From contig JAZGTH010000013.1 in NCBI GenBank assembly GCA_036877525.1, positions 12,016,001 to 12,080,000 on the forward strand: DNA of 64,000 nucleotides, in the 5' to 3' direction. The notes beneath the pieces are model-generated. The model was given only the letters and a program-made list of their open reading frames with translations. It searched no databases and was not told the origin of the DNA. Below, piece by piece: positions 54,850 through 64,000 of the stretch. Origin of the DNA: Chromobotia macracanthus. Its lineage: Eukaryota; Chordata; Actinopteri; Cypriniformes; Botiidae. How positions within the stretch are numbered: the stretch's first letter is position 1; each line of letters opens with the position of its first letter. Both the position numbers and the translations under genes were made by a program.

Positions 54850-55909
54850 CATTATCCCCCAACACATTTTAAGCTCTGGCTAACTTTGACCACTGTTACA
54901 GCCAAGGGCAGTATTTGCTAAACAACAACGCTATTATGCCAAAAGCCTAAGCTGCTGGACACAATAGCCAAACCTTCAAATAGGATTTACATCTCCTTAT
55001 TTGACATTTTCACACAGTAAAAACTGTGATGCAATCATGTAGCTACAATGTGATTGTATAACATATGAATGAGTTGGACAAACAGCGCCCCAACAAAGAC
55101 CTTATTATCAGGGAATCATTAACTTTTATGTATACAAGCAAGTTATATAAAAACATGAAAAACTTGTGTTTTTGTTGGTGAATTTTTCATGACATCAAAA
55201 TTGCAGAGCCATTCAGATGAACTACTGCAATCAAATTGTGGATTAATAGTAAAAAAGGTGATCTGTTATACCATTGAAAACACTTTACTGTGTTTAAACA
55301 CTAAACTGTGTTTAAATACACACACATTTAACCTACGATCTTGTTGACAAAAACATTAATGTCCATGCCCATGCCAACTGTTAAATCTGTTAACTGATTA
55401 ACAAACATCCTTAGGTTGTATTCATAATAATGCTTTAAAGTGTAAATAAGGCTAGAACTTTTTTGTTTGTTTTATAAATGGATCACAAATTCAGTATATT
55501 GCTTTTATATAATATGTAACACTAACAATAATGAAAGTATAATAAAACCTGTCAGTACAATTATTTGGCAAGAAAGCAGTGTCAAAAAATGAAGTTATCA
55601 AAGCTACTAAATAAATAAAGCAGAAATGTATTTTACCCTCAAACACCCACAGTTTTTCCAACAATAAAGTGTGTGATTTTGGTGTATTATGGCAGCTGTT
55701 TACTCAGAACAATCCACACATTGTTTTGTAAGTCCTCTAGAAAAACAAAACTAATAGCAAAGGCTGGTTATGTACCATGTATGTCTTATAGTGACTGCAG
55801 TATTATGTGAGCGATACAGACTAGATATTCTAGTCTTGATGTTTTGTGACTGATTTGACAACTGGCAACTCATTTTATTTACTGTTTTACAAATGTTGTA
55901 TGTTAGATA
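54850..55909. other. upstream flank of the rpe65-family gene
   Basis: AT-rich, no genes or named repeats recognised. It should contain the proximal regulatory region, but I cannot point to specific sites. Confidence 0.4.
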
Positions 55910-56828
55910 TACACTCACTGGCCACTTTATTAGGTGCACCTTGCTAGTACCGGGTTGGACACCCTTTTGCCTTCAGAACTGCCTTAATTCTTTGTGGCAT
56001 AGATTCGACAAGGCTGTAGGCTGTGGCGTTTAAATGATGCTCAGTTGGTACTAAGGGGCCCAATGCCAAGAAAATATCCCCCACACCATTACACCACAAC
56101 CACCCGCCAGAACCGTTGAGAAGGCTGGATGAATCCATGCTTTCATGTTCTTTATGCCAAATTCTGACCCTACCAACTGAATGTTGCAGCAGAAATCGAG
56201 ACTCATCAGACCAGGCAACGTTTTTCCAATCTTCTATTGTACAATTTTGGTGAGCCTGTGCAAATTGTAGCCTCCGTTTCCTGTTCTTAGCTGACAGGAG
56301 TGGCACCCAGTGTGGTCCTCTGCTGCTGTAGCCCATCTGCTTCAGGGTTCGACGTATTGTGCATTAAGAGATGGTATTCTGCATACATTCTGCATACGTT
56401 AGTTCTAACTAGTGGTTATTTGAGTTACTGTTGCCTTTCTATCATCTCTAACCAGTCTGCCCATTCTCCTTTGACCTCTGACATCAACAAGGCATTTTCG
56501 TCCACACAACTGCCGCTCACTGGATATTTTCTCTTTTTTGGCCATTCTCTGTAAACCCTAGAGATGGTTGTGTGTGTGAAAGTCCCAGCAGATCAGCAGG
56601 TTTAGAATTACTCAGACAAGTCCGTCTGGCACCAACAACCATTCCACGTTCAAAGTCACTTAAATCCCCTTTCTTCCCCATTCTGATGCTCGGTTTGAAC
56701 TTCAGCAAGTCATCTTTACCACATCTAGATGCCTAAATGCATTGAGTTGCTGCCATGAATTGCTGATTAGCAATTTATGTTATCAAGCCAATGAACAGGT
56801 GTACCTAATAAAGTGGCCGGTGAGTTTA
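55910..56828 (-). mobile_element. Tc1/mariner element with internal deletion
   Basis: The termini are inverted: 'cactcactggccactttatt' at 55912 and its complement 'aataaagtggccggtgag' ending at 56824, next to TA dinucleotides. The minus strand encodes the N-terminal part (MGKKGDLSDFERGMVVGARR, 56680 downwards, helix-turn-helix region). After a frame break come WKNVAWSDESRFLLQ (first catalytic Asp) and LGPLVPTEHHLNATAY. These are joined directly to LVESMPQRIKAVLKAKGCPT. The block with the second Asp and the Glu of the DDE triad is deleted, so the copy is non-autonomous. Confidence 0.88.
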
Positions 56829-59490
56829 TGTCTTAATTTTTAAGTCATACTATTTCTATGGACAGCTTTGTTTTCCTCTTAGAAATGAGTTATATTTGCT
56901 AAAAATCATATTTTCTGCCTCAATTGTACATTGTAAAGGCAGTACTATTTATTTTCTTTTTCATGTTTTGCAAGCCCTGAGGTAACAAGAATAAAGGCTA
57001 TTGTTGTTGCAGTACACCATTGAGGTCTTGTATTACATTCCTGAACAGATTTGTATTAACTGTAGGAATTTAATTGGTTTAAAAACAAAGGCCAAACCAA
57101 ATAAGAAGGTTACTGCTAAAGAATGATGAATTTATGAAAGATTTTTCTGCCCTCAGTTATGAAAATCACCTTGGACAGACACGAGTTAGCGATTTCATTA
57201 AGAACAACAGAGAACAACTGGTGAATGCACGTGTGCAGCAGGAATAGTGTGCAACTCTTCAGTGCTGATTTGTGGAGCTTCCAGTATCATCATAAGTCTG
57301 GAGAACTGTTAAGAACCCAAGGGGAGAACCAGCAGCCTCAGGTGACCACAGTGATCTGATCAAACAGCCAATCGGAACATTGCGTGTTTACATTTACCTA
57401 TATCAAGTGGATACTGTATGTTGATAAATGATCAGATGTCTGTTTCCTACACAATATTTAAATTAGATCTATAATATTTTGTGCAGCACTTCGTGAAGCG
57501 CTGGTGTTTCTTTAAAAACTCTTTTATTCAGCCTTCATTTTGTCTTTATTTGTGCAAAATGTCCACTGTTGCATAACAGCTTTACAGAAATGTTTTCATG
57601 TTAGAATAAGGGAACCTAGAAAACCCATTATCAAACAGGACCTGGCAAAGGCTGGCTACTGTTGTTCAACAGACTGTCTTTATCTCCCGCGAAGTCTCAA
57701 CAAGTTGTTTTTCGATAAAAAAACTAGTTGGTGGAATACCACCACTAGATGCTTAGAGAAGTGTTCAAGATGGTCTTGAACACACAATCCTCGTTTGTAG
57801 CATTGGTACACAGCATGCACCATGTGAGGCTCTGAGGTTCTGCTGAACATCCGCCCTGAGAAAGCATACAATGGAACCAGGAGAAAACTGGCTACAACCT
57901 CCAGTTATCCTTATGCCAGAACACAGCTTACAAGGGAGAAGATGGTCCTGTTTAAAATCCAAACGCATAGAGTAGAGTATTGGCTCTGCTCTATACTCTA
58001 AGCCCGCCAATCACTGGCTATAACCACTCAAAACTGCATAAAGCCATAACAAGGAGTGATTTTTAGAATGTCCTCACTAAGAGGGGACTGCCAGTAAACA
58101 CTCAACCCAGCAAACTCACCACCACTTGGAGCCTGATGATTGCTAGCTGATACCATCAAAAACCCTACAGACTTCTATAAGGCTTATGGGGGGCCGTGCT
58201 GTCCTTGGACAGAGCCCAAACCAAGACTCTAACACTCCTGAAAGTGCCATACAGTGAGGAAGGTTGCAAACATAAGAGCAAAGCGCATCCCTCGCTTGGT
58301 TCTGTGGGCATAAAAGCTTTAACAGGGAATGGAGGAGCCTTTTAAGAAAGCCCCCATTAAAAGGATTGGCTACCACTAAACCTTCAAAGCTGCAGCCAAG
58401 AGACGCCCGCTGATTGCTAGCTATAACCACTTGGCACTGCTGTCCTCCTATACAGCTTAAGGAGGGATGGGGTAAAGGTATAGCCCCAAGCACTAATTTT
58501 GGGTCACCCAGTTGTAAGTGTATCTACACTTATACATAAATTGCCAGTAAACAGATGTGTTGTCTTCTGCATTGAACATGCATCAGACAGGTGTCAATCA
58601 TAAGCAGTGCTATTATCATCATTTGTCCAACCCTCAGTAAATTAGGTGATAACAAAAACAGAAGAGGGAAAAAGGAAGAAGATATTAGCACCACATCCAC
58701 ATAATCTGAACACAAACCTGAGTAGATGCAGGCAGAGTATGGTTTCTTCCACTATCTCTTCACCTCGGTGTGGAGATCAGGAAGAAACAGAAGGCAGGCA
58801 GTTATTACCAGCCAGAAAGCACTCAAAGAGCCTCTCGTACCTCTAGGCAAGCGATAACTTTTATTATTAATTCTTAAAAGCCATATCAAATTTAAATGCG
58901 CGTACCAGCCCTATAGTGGATGTATGAAGTCAAGTTCAGAAAACATCAACCACCATGTCCACTTATAACAATGAGGGCCTGGACATATATATAAATTACA
59001 CAAGTGAACATTCTTTATATCGTATGATAACGATTTTTTAAGTGTGGCTTAAGTGTACTTACAACTGGACAAGTTTGGTTTGATTAAAGGTCTTTTTTTT
59101 CTTTTACTTTGAGGATGGGGTGATGTTGTTTATTTATTTCCCTGTCCATCACTTGTTAGTTGTTGCATGAACAGAACTGCACAAGCTCTAGACAAATTTG
59201 TCTGTGCTTATTTTGTGCAAATTCTTGCTTTAAATGTCCCCACAGTTTCTTTGTTTCTGATGTAGGAACAAATACAAATACTGTCACTCAAGTGTATTAT
59301 GACTTTATTTGTTCCTTGTAAATTCTGTAGTCCTGTTCCTTCTTTATGTGTTTCTTTATGTTTTCTTGCTGAGAGCTGGGATAGGCTAGACCACTAACTG
59401 TTACTCCTATAGGAATAGAGGTTTAATGAATGCATGGACAATTATTGAATTCTGGCAAATTACATGTAGTTTGTATAATTTACATATAAC
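56829..59490. other. intergenic DNA with old repeat fragments
   Basis: No credible gene. 57538-57600 is a degraded copy of repeat family C ('gcataacagctttacagaaa'). The phrase 'gctataaccact' preceded by 'cccgcc/cccgct' occurs at 58003-58030 and 58403-58430, about 400 bp apart, with a weaker version at 58133, suggesting an old duplication. Confidence 0.4.
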
Positions 59491-59497
59491 AACGCAT

Positions 59498-59548
<51 letters not shown>

Positions 59549-59562
59549 GGGTTTTACCCATT
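59498..59562. repeat. (TA)n tract ending in a short hairpin
   Basis: A TA run of about 45 bp is followed by 'ataatgggttttacccatta', whose arms ataatgggt/acccattat are exact complements around TTT. Confidence 0.85.
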
Positions 59563-59824
59563 ATATGCTTTGAATAAAAGCAACAGGTGACTAATTCACC
59601 TAATTCACTAATTCATTAACAAAAACGATACACAAAAAACTGTCATGGAGAAAAAACAAAACTCAATGAAACAAAGCAGGACATAACTCCGTCAGCAACT
59701 GCCAAATGCAGAAACATAAATGTAGTAATATAATAATGATTATTTCAAGTGCAGCATAGTAGAACCAAATGTATTTTTAACAGACATGACTCGAAAGGCC
59801 AGAAGAAGCTTAAAATGTTCTGTA

Positions 59825-59830
59825 TTTATT
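59825..59830 (-). terminator. possible polyadenylation signal of the DPF-rich gene
   Basis: TTTATT on the plus strand (AATAAA on the minus strand), about 250 bp after the stop codon at 60078-60080. Confidence 0.4.
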
Positions 59831-60077
59831 ATGCTGCATATCAGCAGTGAGTATTTGCCTACAACAATAATAAAATAATAAAAAAAAATGTGGAACACTA
59901 CATGGACTGTAGACACAAAAAGACAGTTACATTAGGTTGACTTGCAGTCCTAGTTAAATTGGACACTTTTACACGTCATGCATCTGGGCTGACAGGATAC
60001 AATAATGAAAAATCCAGAGTTAAATGCAGCCAAAAGACACATCTAATAAATCTGGGTAAAGCACACAGCGAGTAAAA

Positions 60078-62485
60078 CTAAGAACTTTGCTTCTGCTTTT
60101 CAAAATCCCATGGGTAGAAGCTAGATGTGTTTGGATTAGAGCCAAATAACATCTCTGTCACACTTTGCTGAAGAAAGTCAGATGAACGCGAGGATACCAT
60201 TTTACTGAGCTCAGAGCAAAAACAGTCAATATCAGCAAGGTCAGACATTTTTGTAACATTTACAGCACAATTTGCGGACTCTTCAGCTTGTTTGTTTATA
60301 TTGGGCACACAGAAATCAAAAGAAGTTGAACTTAATTCAAAGACAGAATCTTTCACTGAATCAAATATCTCAGGGGTTATTTCAGAGGTTTTCCACTCAG
60401 AACTATGGTGGTTTACCTGAGATGAATTCAAAATATTTGATGCCATGGACCGAGATGTGGCTTCTTCATGAGCAGCAGATCTGTCTTGGATTAATCCAAG
60501 GACTACATTTTCCTCAGTAATTTCAGCATTAAGGTAATCTTTCTGATGTGGAGAAGAACGAAAAGGGTAACAGTCATTAATATCTGATTCACTAAGATGA
60601 CCACTCAGCACATCACAGGATGCAGTATTAAAGAAAGATGTCTGCTTCTCATCAGGATTACTCAAAACTTTGAAAGATGTTTGAAGACTAAAGAATTGAC
60701 AGTTACTAGTCATATAATCAGACTCACAATTTTCAATTTCTGAGTCAAATATCCCTGTATCAGCTGATTTCGGGCTGAAAGGATCAGGAATGTGGAACTC
60801 AGAGTTGCTCTCTTTACTTGTTTCCAAACATGGGCCTTGAAGAGCAATGCTATATTTGCTTGCACCAATGAGCTCTTGACTAAATGGGGTAGGGGTATCA
60901 ACTTCATGGTAACCAGAATCAAGTCTTACGGCATTGTGAGAGATAGAGTTTGTAGTGTACATTCCTTCAAATTCATATACACAGTCAGCTGACTCATCAG
61001 ATATGGGATTAAATGGGTCGAAATACTGAAGTTCAGATTTCCTTATGGCCACCGTTTCAGAGCAATGAGATTGTTGCTGTTGTGAATTAATGGATTCAAG
61101 TCTGAATTTCTTTGAAGCAGAAAGCTGGTCACTAGCTGATATCTCTGTGTTGCTTAGCAGAGTAAAGAGGTCTTGACCTGTAGATTCTGTAGAAGGTGTA
61201 TAATCTTCTGTATCCAGCACTGATGAATCAAGAATAGGTTTAGCTAGGCCTGGATCTGCTTCCCATTGGTCATTACTCTCTGAATTATGAAGGATTTGGC
61301 AATTATTTGGATCCGCAAATGTAAGACATGAAGTATGCATGTTCCCTGTTTCAGAATCAGACCTCATTATTTCATTTTGTTTAGGGAGGTGACTGTTTAC
61401 TGCACTTTCCACTTCTTTTTTGTCAACAATTGTCTTGTCATAAGTGATCAGGCTATGTTGTTTGGCATCTTCAAGCTTTGGGGCACAACATTTAAATTCA
61501 TCTGGGTCATTGAATTCAGGGCTCAAATCAGTATCCTTCCAAGGCAACTGAGTGAGGGACCCACATTTCTTTACATCACTGGACTCAGGAAAACATAGAG
61601 TATGATTATGTAGTTCAGGGCTACCAGGATCTAATTTCACTGTGAAAAAGAACATATCTCCATATTTGTAGTCATATGCATCTACAGCAGATGGGTGATT
61701 ACACACATCATTGTTTATATCATGCTTCTCACATAACAGATCTGGATTATTAAAATCAGTGTAGGAACTTTTAGAATTTCCAAGTTCAGCGTAACAACAA
61801 TCTCTGACACTCACAGCATTATTTTCTGAATTCATATTATATTGATATCCAAAAGTCTCAACACCACTTATGCCCAGGTAAGGCTCATGGTCACATGGGC
61901 TAAGAGGAAACCTAGTATAGGTCCCTTCAATGATTTTCTGTAGACCACACAGTGAGTCAAGTCTCCCAGTGAAACTGAACTCAGCCTGGACTTCTATCCT
62001 GTCCTCCACCTCTTCAACTGCAGCAAATGTACTGTACTTACCATCCAAGGAATCAGACTCTGTAGAACTGTGACTATAGCCAGATTTATAAATACCATCT
62101 TCATCAAGCTGTGGACTGGCAGCGTCTGTTAATAGATTTGGTAGCACTGTAGCAACAATTTGATCTTGTGTTGGGTTTGTTCCAACCCCAGAACAGACAT
62201 CTCTGTAAGACTTGAGACTTTCAGCGGGCAAGGACACACTTCGATCAAGTTTTCCAGTGGACTGTTTGAAATGAACATCTAGTGGCAGGTTAACTGGAGT
62301 ATTAAAGGTCCCATAGTCTTTGTCTTTGGGGACAACAGACGGGAGAGGACAGTGCACAGTTTCTGGAGGACTGTTCTCTGCAGTGATTAATCTATCTTGA
62401 TGGCACTTTTCCTCGGATGTGTCAACAAAGAGCATGTCTGAGGCAAAAGGGTCTGTGCCTTTGAATGGGTCCCTTGGCAAACAAT
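60078..62485 (-). CDS. long terminal exon encoding a DPF-motif-rich protein, EPS15-like start
   Basis: A single exon of 2408 bp encodes about 801 residues and a stop. Its 5' border is set by the acceptor ttttctctcag (minus strand), one base into a codon. An open-frame extension upstream of that acceptor is intronic. It begins DCLPRDPFKGTDPFASD, which resembles the DPF-repeat region of EPS15, an endocytic adaptor whose DPF motifs bind the AP-2 appendage. The rest is acidic, Ser/Thr-rich and probably disordered. Further DPF-type motifs occur about 170-240 residues apart (YFDPFNPISDESAD, HIPDPFSPKSADTG), with a degenerate one (INDCYPFRSSP). No transmembrane or enzymatic domain is seen. Upstream exons are outside the window. 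The EPS15 assignment rests on about 12 residues and is tentative. That the exon is coding is well supported by its length and residue composition. Confidence 0.6.
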
Positions 62486-63150
62486 CTGAGAGAAAACAAC
62501 TCCATATTAGTAATACCTGACTCAAAATGGATTAAACTTTTCTTCTGTAACCAGTGTATTTAAGTGTTGGGGAGTAGCTAACTACAATAACTTGACTAAA
62601 TTTATCCACGGTTTGCAAAATAGTATCGTTTACAGCTTATTAGTAACAAGCTGAATATTTTTCATATTACAGTTTTGTATTACAGTAATGAACAGTAACA
62701 ATTACCTTTTACTCTGCTGTTCTACTAAAAATATTTTTTAATAGGTTTCATGAGAAGCATTTTTGTGTCAGGTGTTTTGACATTGTGCTGAAAAATGTGC
62801 ATGAGAATTTTTCACCAGACTATTTTACCCTTTACGGATATATTTTGTATTTTATAACATAATATCAAGTCAAACTTGCATGTTTCAATTTCGAGTAACA
62901 GCTCATTTTATTAACAAGCAAAGTGAATCAGAAAAACATTAGTTGGCTAAAACATTAGTTGTAGGATTTAGGTTAAAGCGAAATTGAGGCAGATATTTAA
63001 GTTAACATTACTTAGTAAATGGATTTGCACAACAAACATGACAAAAGTAACCTTTAATAAAGATATTTTATTATATTTGTAGCAAGGGTGCCACCATCTT
63101 GCAGTACTACAACTAATAATACAGTACAACTAACAGTAACATTATTATTT
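62486..63150 (-). other. intron upstream of the DPF-rich exon
   Basis: AT-rich, no exon or named repeat. Confidence 0.45.
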
Positions 63151-63720
63151 GTTTTTTTTAGCCAGCAAGATGTCGAAGCTGATACAAAATGAATATTTCT
63201 TAGTGTGCCACAGGGCTCGGTTCTTGGGTCTCTGTTTTTCACCCTGTATATGCTACCTCTGGGAGCAATGATTAAGGACAAGGAGTTAGTTTTTACTGCT
63301 ACACTGACAATACTCACCTGTATATATATCTTCAAGGCCCGACGAGATGCAAAAATTAACCAAACTGACAGAATGCATACATCAAAACCTGGATGACTAG
63401 CAACTTTCTACTTTATCTAAAATATTATCTAAGATGTTCTATAAAGCTTACTTTTATAGCTAAGAATCTGGGTGTCCTATCTGATAGCAACTTTGTCCTT
63501 TGAAAGCCACATATTATTGTAATGCCTTACTAGGTGGCTACCCCTGCAGGTTTAGTACAGAAACTCCAGCTGGTCCAGAACGCCTAAAATTTCAAAATCG
63601 AGCATGGGTGGTAAATCCTTTTCATACTTAATGCCCAAACTCTGGAACAGTCTTCCCAGTGTTGTTCGAGAGGCACATTCACTGTCAATTTAAATCTAGA
63701 TTAGAGATCCAAATTACATA
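63150..63720 (+). mobile_element. LINE reverse-transcriptase relic, plus strand
   Basis: Broken plus-strand frames contain PQGSVLGSLFFTLYMLPLGA, the conserved box before the catalytic FADD motif. About 350 bp later they contain the C-terminal pattern GGKSFSYLMPKLWNSLPSVV with REAHSLS. The catalytic FADD is not seen. Stops and deletions are frequent. It is antisense to the DPF-rich gene, in its intron. Confidence 0.75.
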
Positions 63721-63899
63721 TGTATATTATACTCCTGTTCAATAAAATTTATCTTCTTTCTAAGGTCCATCTCCATGTTCCATCACCAAGCTGGAACAAC
63801 ATATCTTGCTTAATATGATACCTGTCATCTATCATGTTAATTCACTAAATCTGAATTAGAGAAAGTACATACCGTTTTGGTAGGCTGTCTAAACTTTAC

Positions 63900-64000
63900 A
63901 GACTGTCTGAATTTCACAGTTCAACTTGGATCATCCACACCTACTACTGTTAGAAACCTCGGGTTGGTATTTGATGACCAGCTGAAATTCACTTAAACAC
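63900..64000 (+). mobile_element. LINE reverse-transcriptase relic at the window edge
   Basis: The frame reads VQLGSSTPTTVRNLGLVFDD then QLKFT, the segment after the catalytic box of fish LINE reverse transcriptases (VRNLGVxFDxxLxF). It runs out of the window. Confidence 0.65.

Noticed and set aside
57540..58846. Several open frames of 61-116 codons between 57.5 and 58.8 kb
   Set aside because: They overlap old repeat fragments, have no recognisable motifs and lie on both strands over the same bases.

Overview
The window is vertebrate nuclear DNA from a teleost fish. It holds split genes with GT-AG introns, two recognisable vertebrate orthologues (ss18 and an rpe65 paralogue), a fish-type FiNZ C2H2 zinc-finger gene, and a dense mixture of fish transposons: L2/CR1-like LINEs, DIRS-like elements, Tc1/mariner, hAT-type MITEs, a tRNA-derived SINE and a gypsy-like LTR. 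FiNZ genes together with this repeat mixture fit an ostariophysan such as a cyprinid, but the species cannot be read from the sequence.

Layout. 1-1245 ends with the terminal coding exon of an unrecognised plus-strand gene. 1.3-9.4 kb is repeat-rich and includes a 5'-truncated L2-like LINE on the minus strand (4.17-7.28 kb). 9994-14364 is a two-exon FiNZ zinc-finger gene with 13 fingers, and a decayed extra finger lies just downstream. 14.6-22.6 kb is a repeat graveyard (BED/hAT relic, LINE tails, SINE). 22.66-23.1 kb is a 43-bp minisatellite ending 68 bp before the ATG of ss18, whose ten coding exons run 23158-36982 on the plus strand. 37-42.4 kb is intergenic with a hAT-like MITE and a gypsy-like LTR. 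At 42.46-47.2 kb a DIRS-like retrotransposon relic (minus strand) is interrupted by a nearly full-length L2-like LINE (plus strand, 42991-46480), with a readable junction. 48241-54771 on the minus strand is a complete 14-exon rpe65-family gene encoding 531 residues, carrying a DIRS-derived insertion in intron 7. 55910-56828 is an internally deleted Tc1 element. 60078-62485 on the minus strand is a very long open exon rich in DPF-like motifs, perhaps from an EPS15-like endocytic gene. The right edge holds further LINE relics.

The host genes do not form a pathway: chromatin remodelling (ss18), retinoid chemistry (rpe65), DNA binding (FiNZ zinc finger) and possibly endocytosis (DPF-rich exon). 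Each appears independently regulated. Most of the remaining sequence is explained by transposable elements of different ages. I did not find a clearly new multi-gene system. The strongest leads are the ETS-motif minisatellite at ss18, the DPF-rich giant exon, the product-specificity residues of the rpe65 paralogue, and inverted repeats flanking ss18 exons 4-9.
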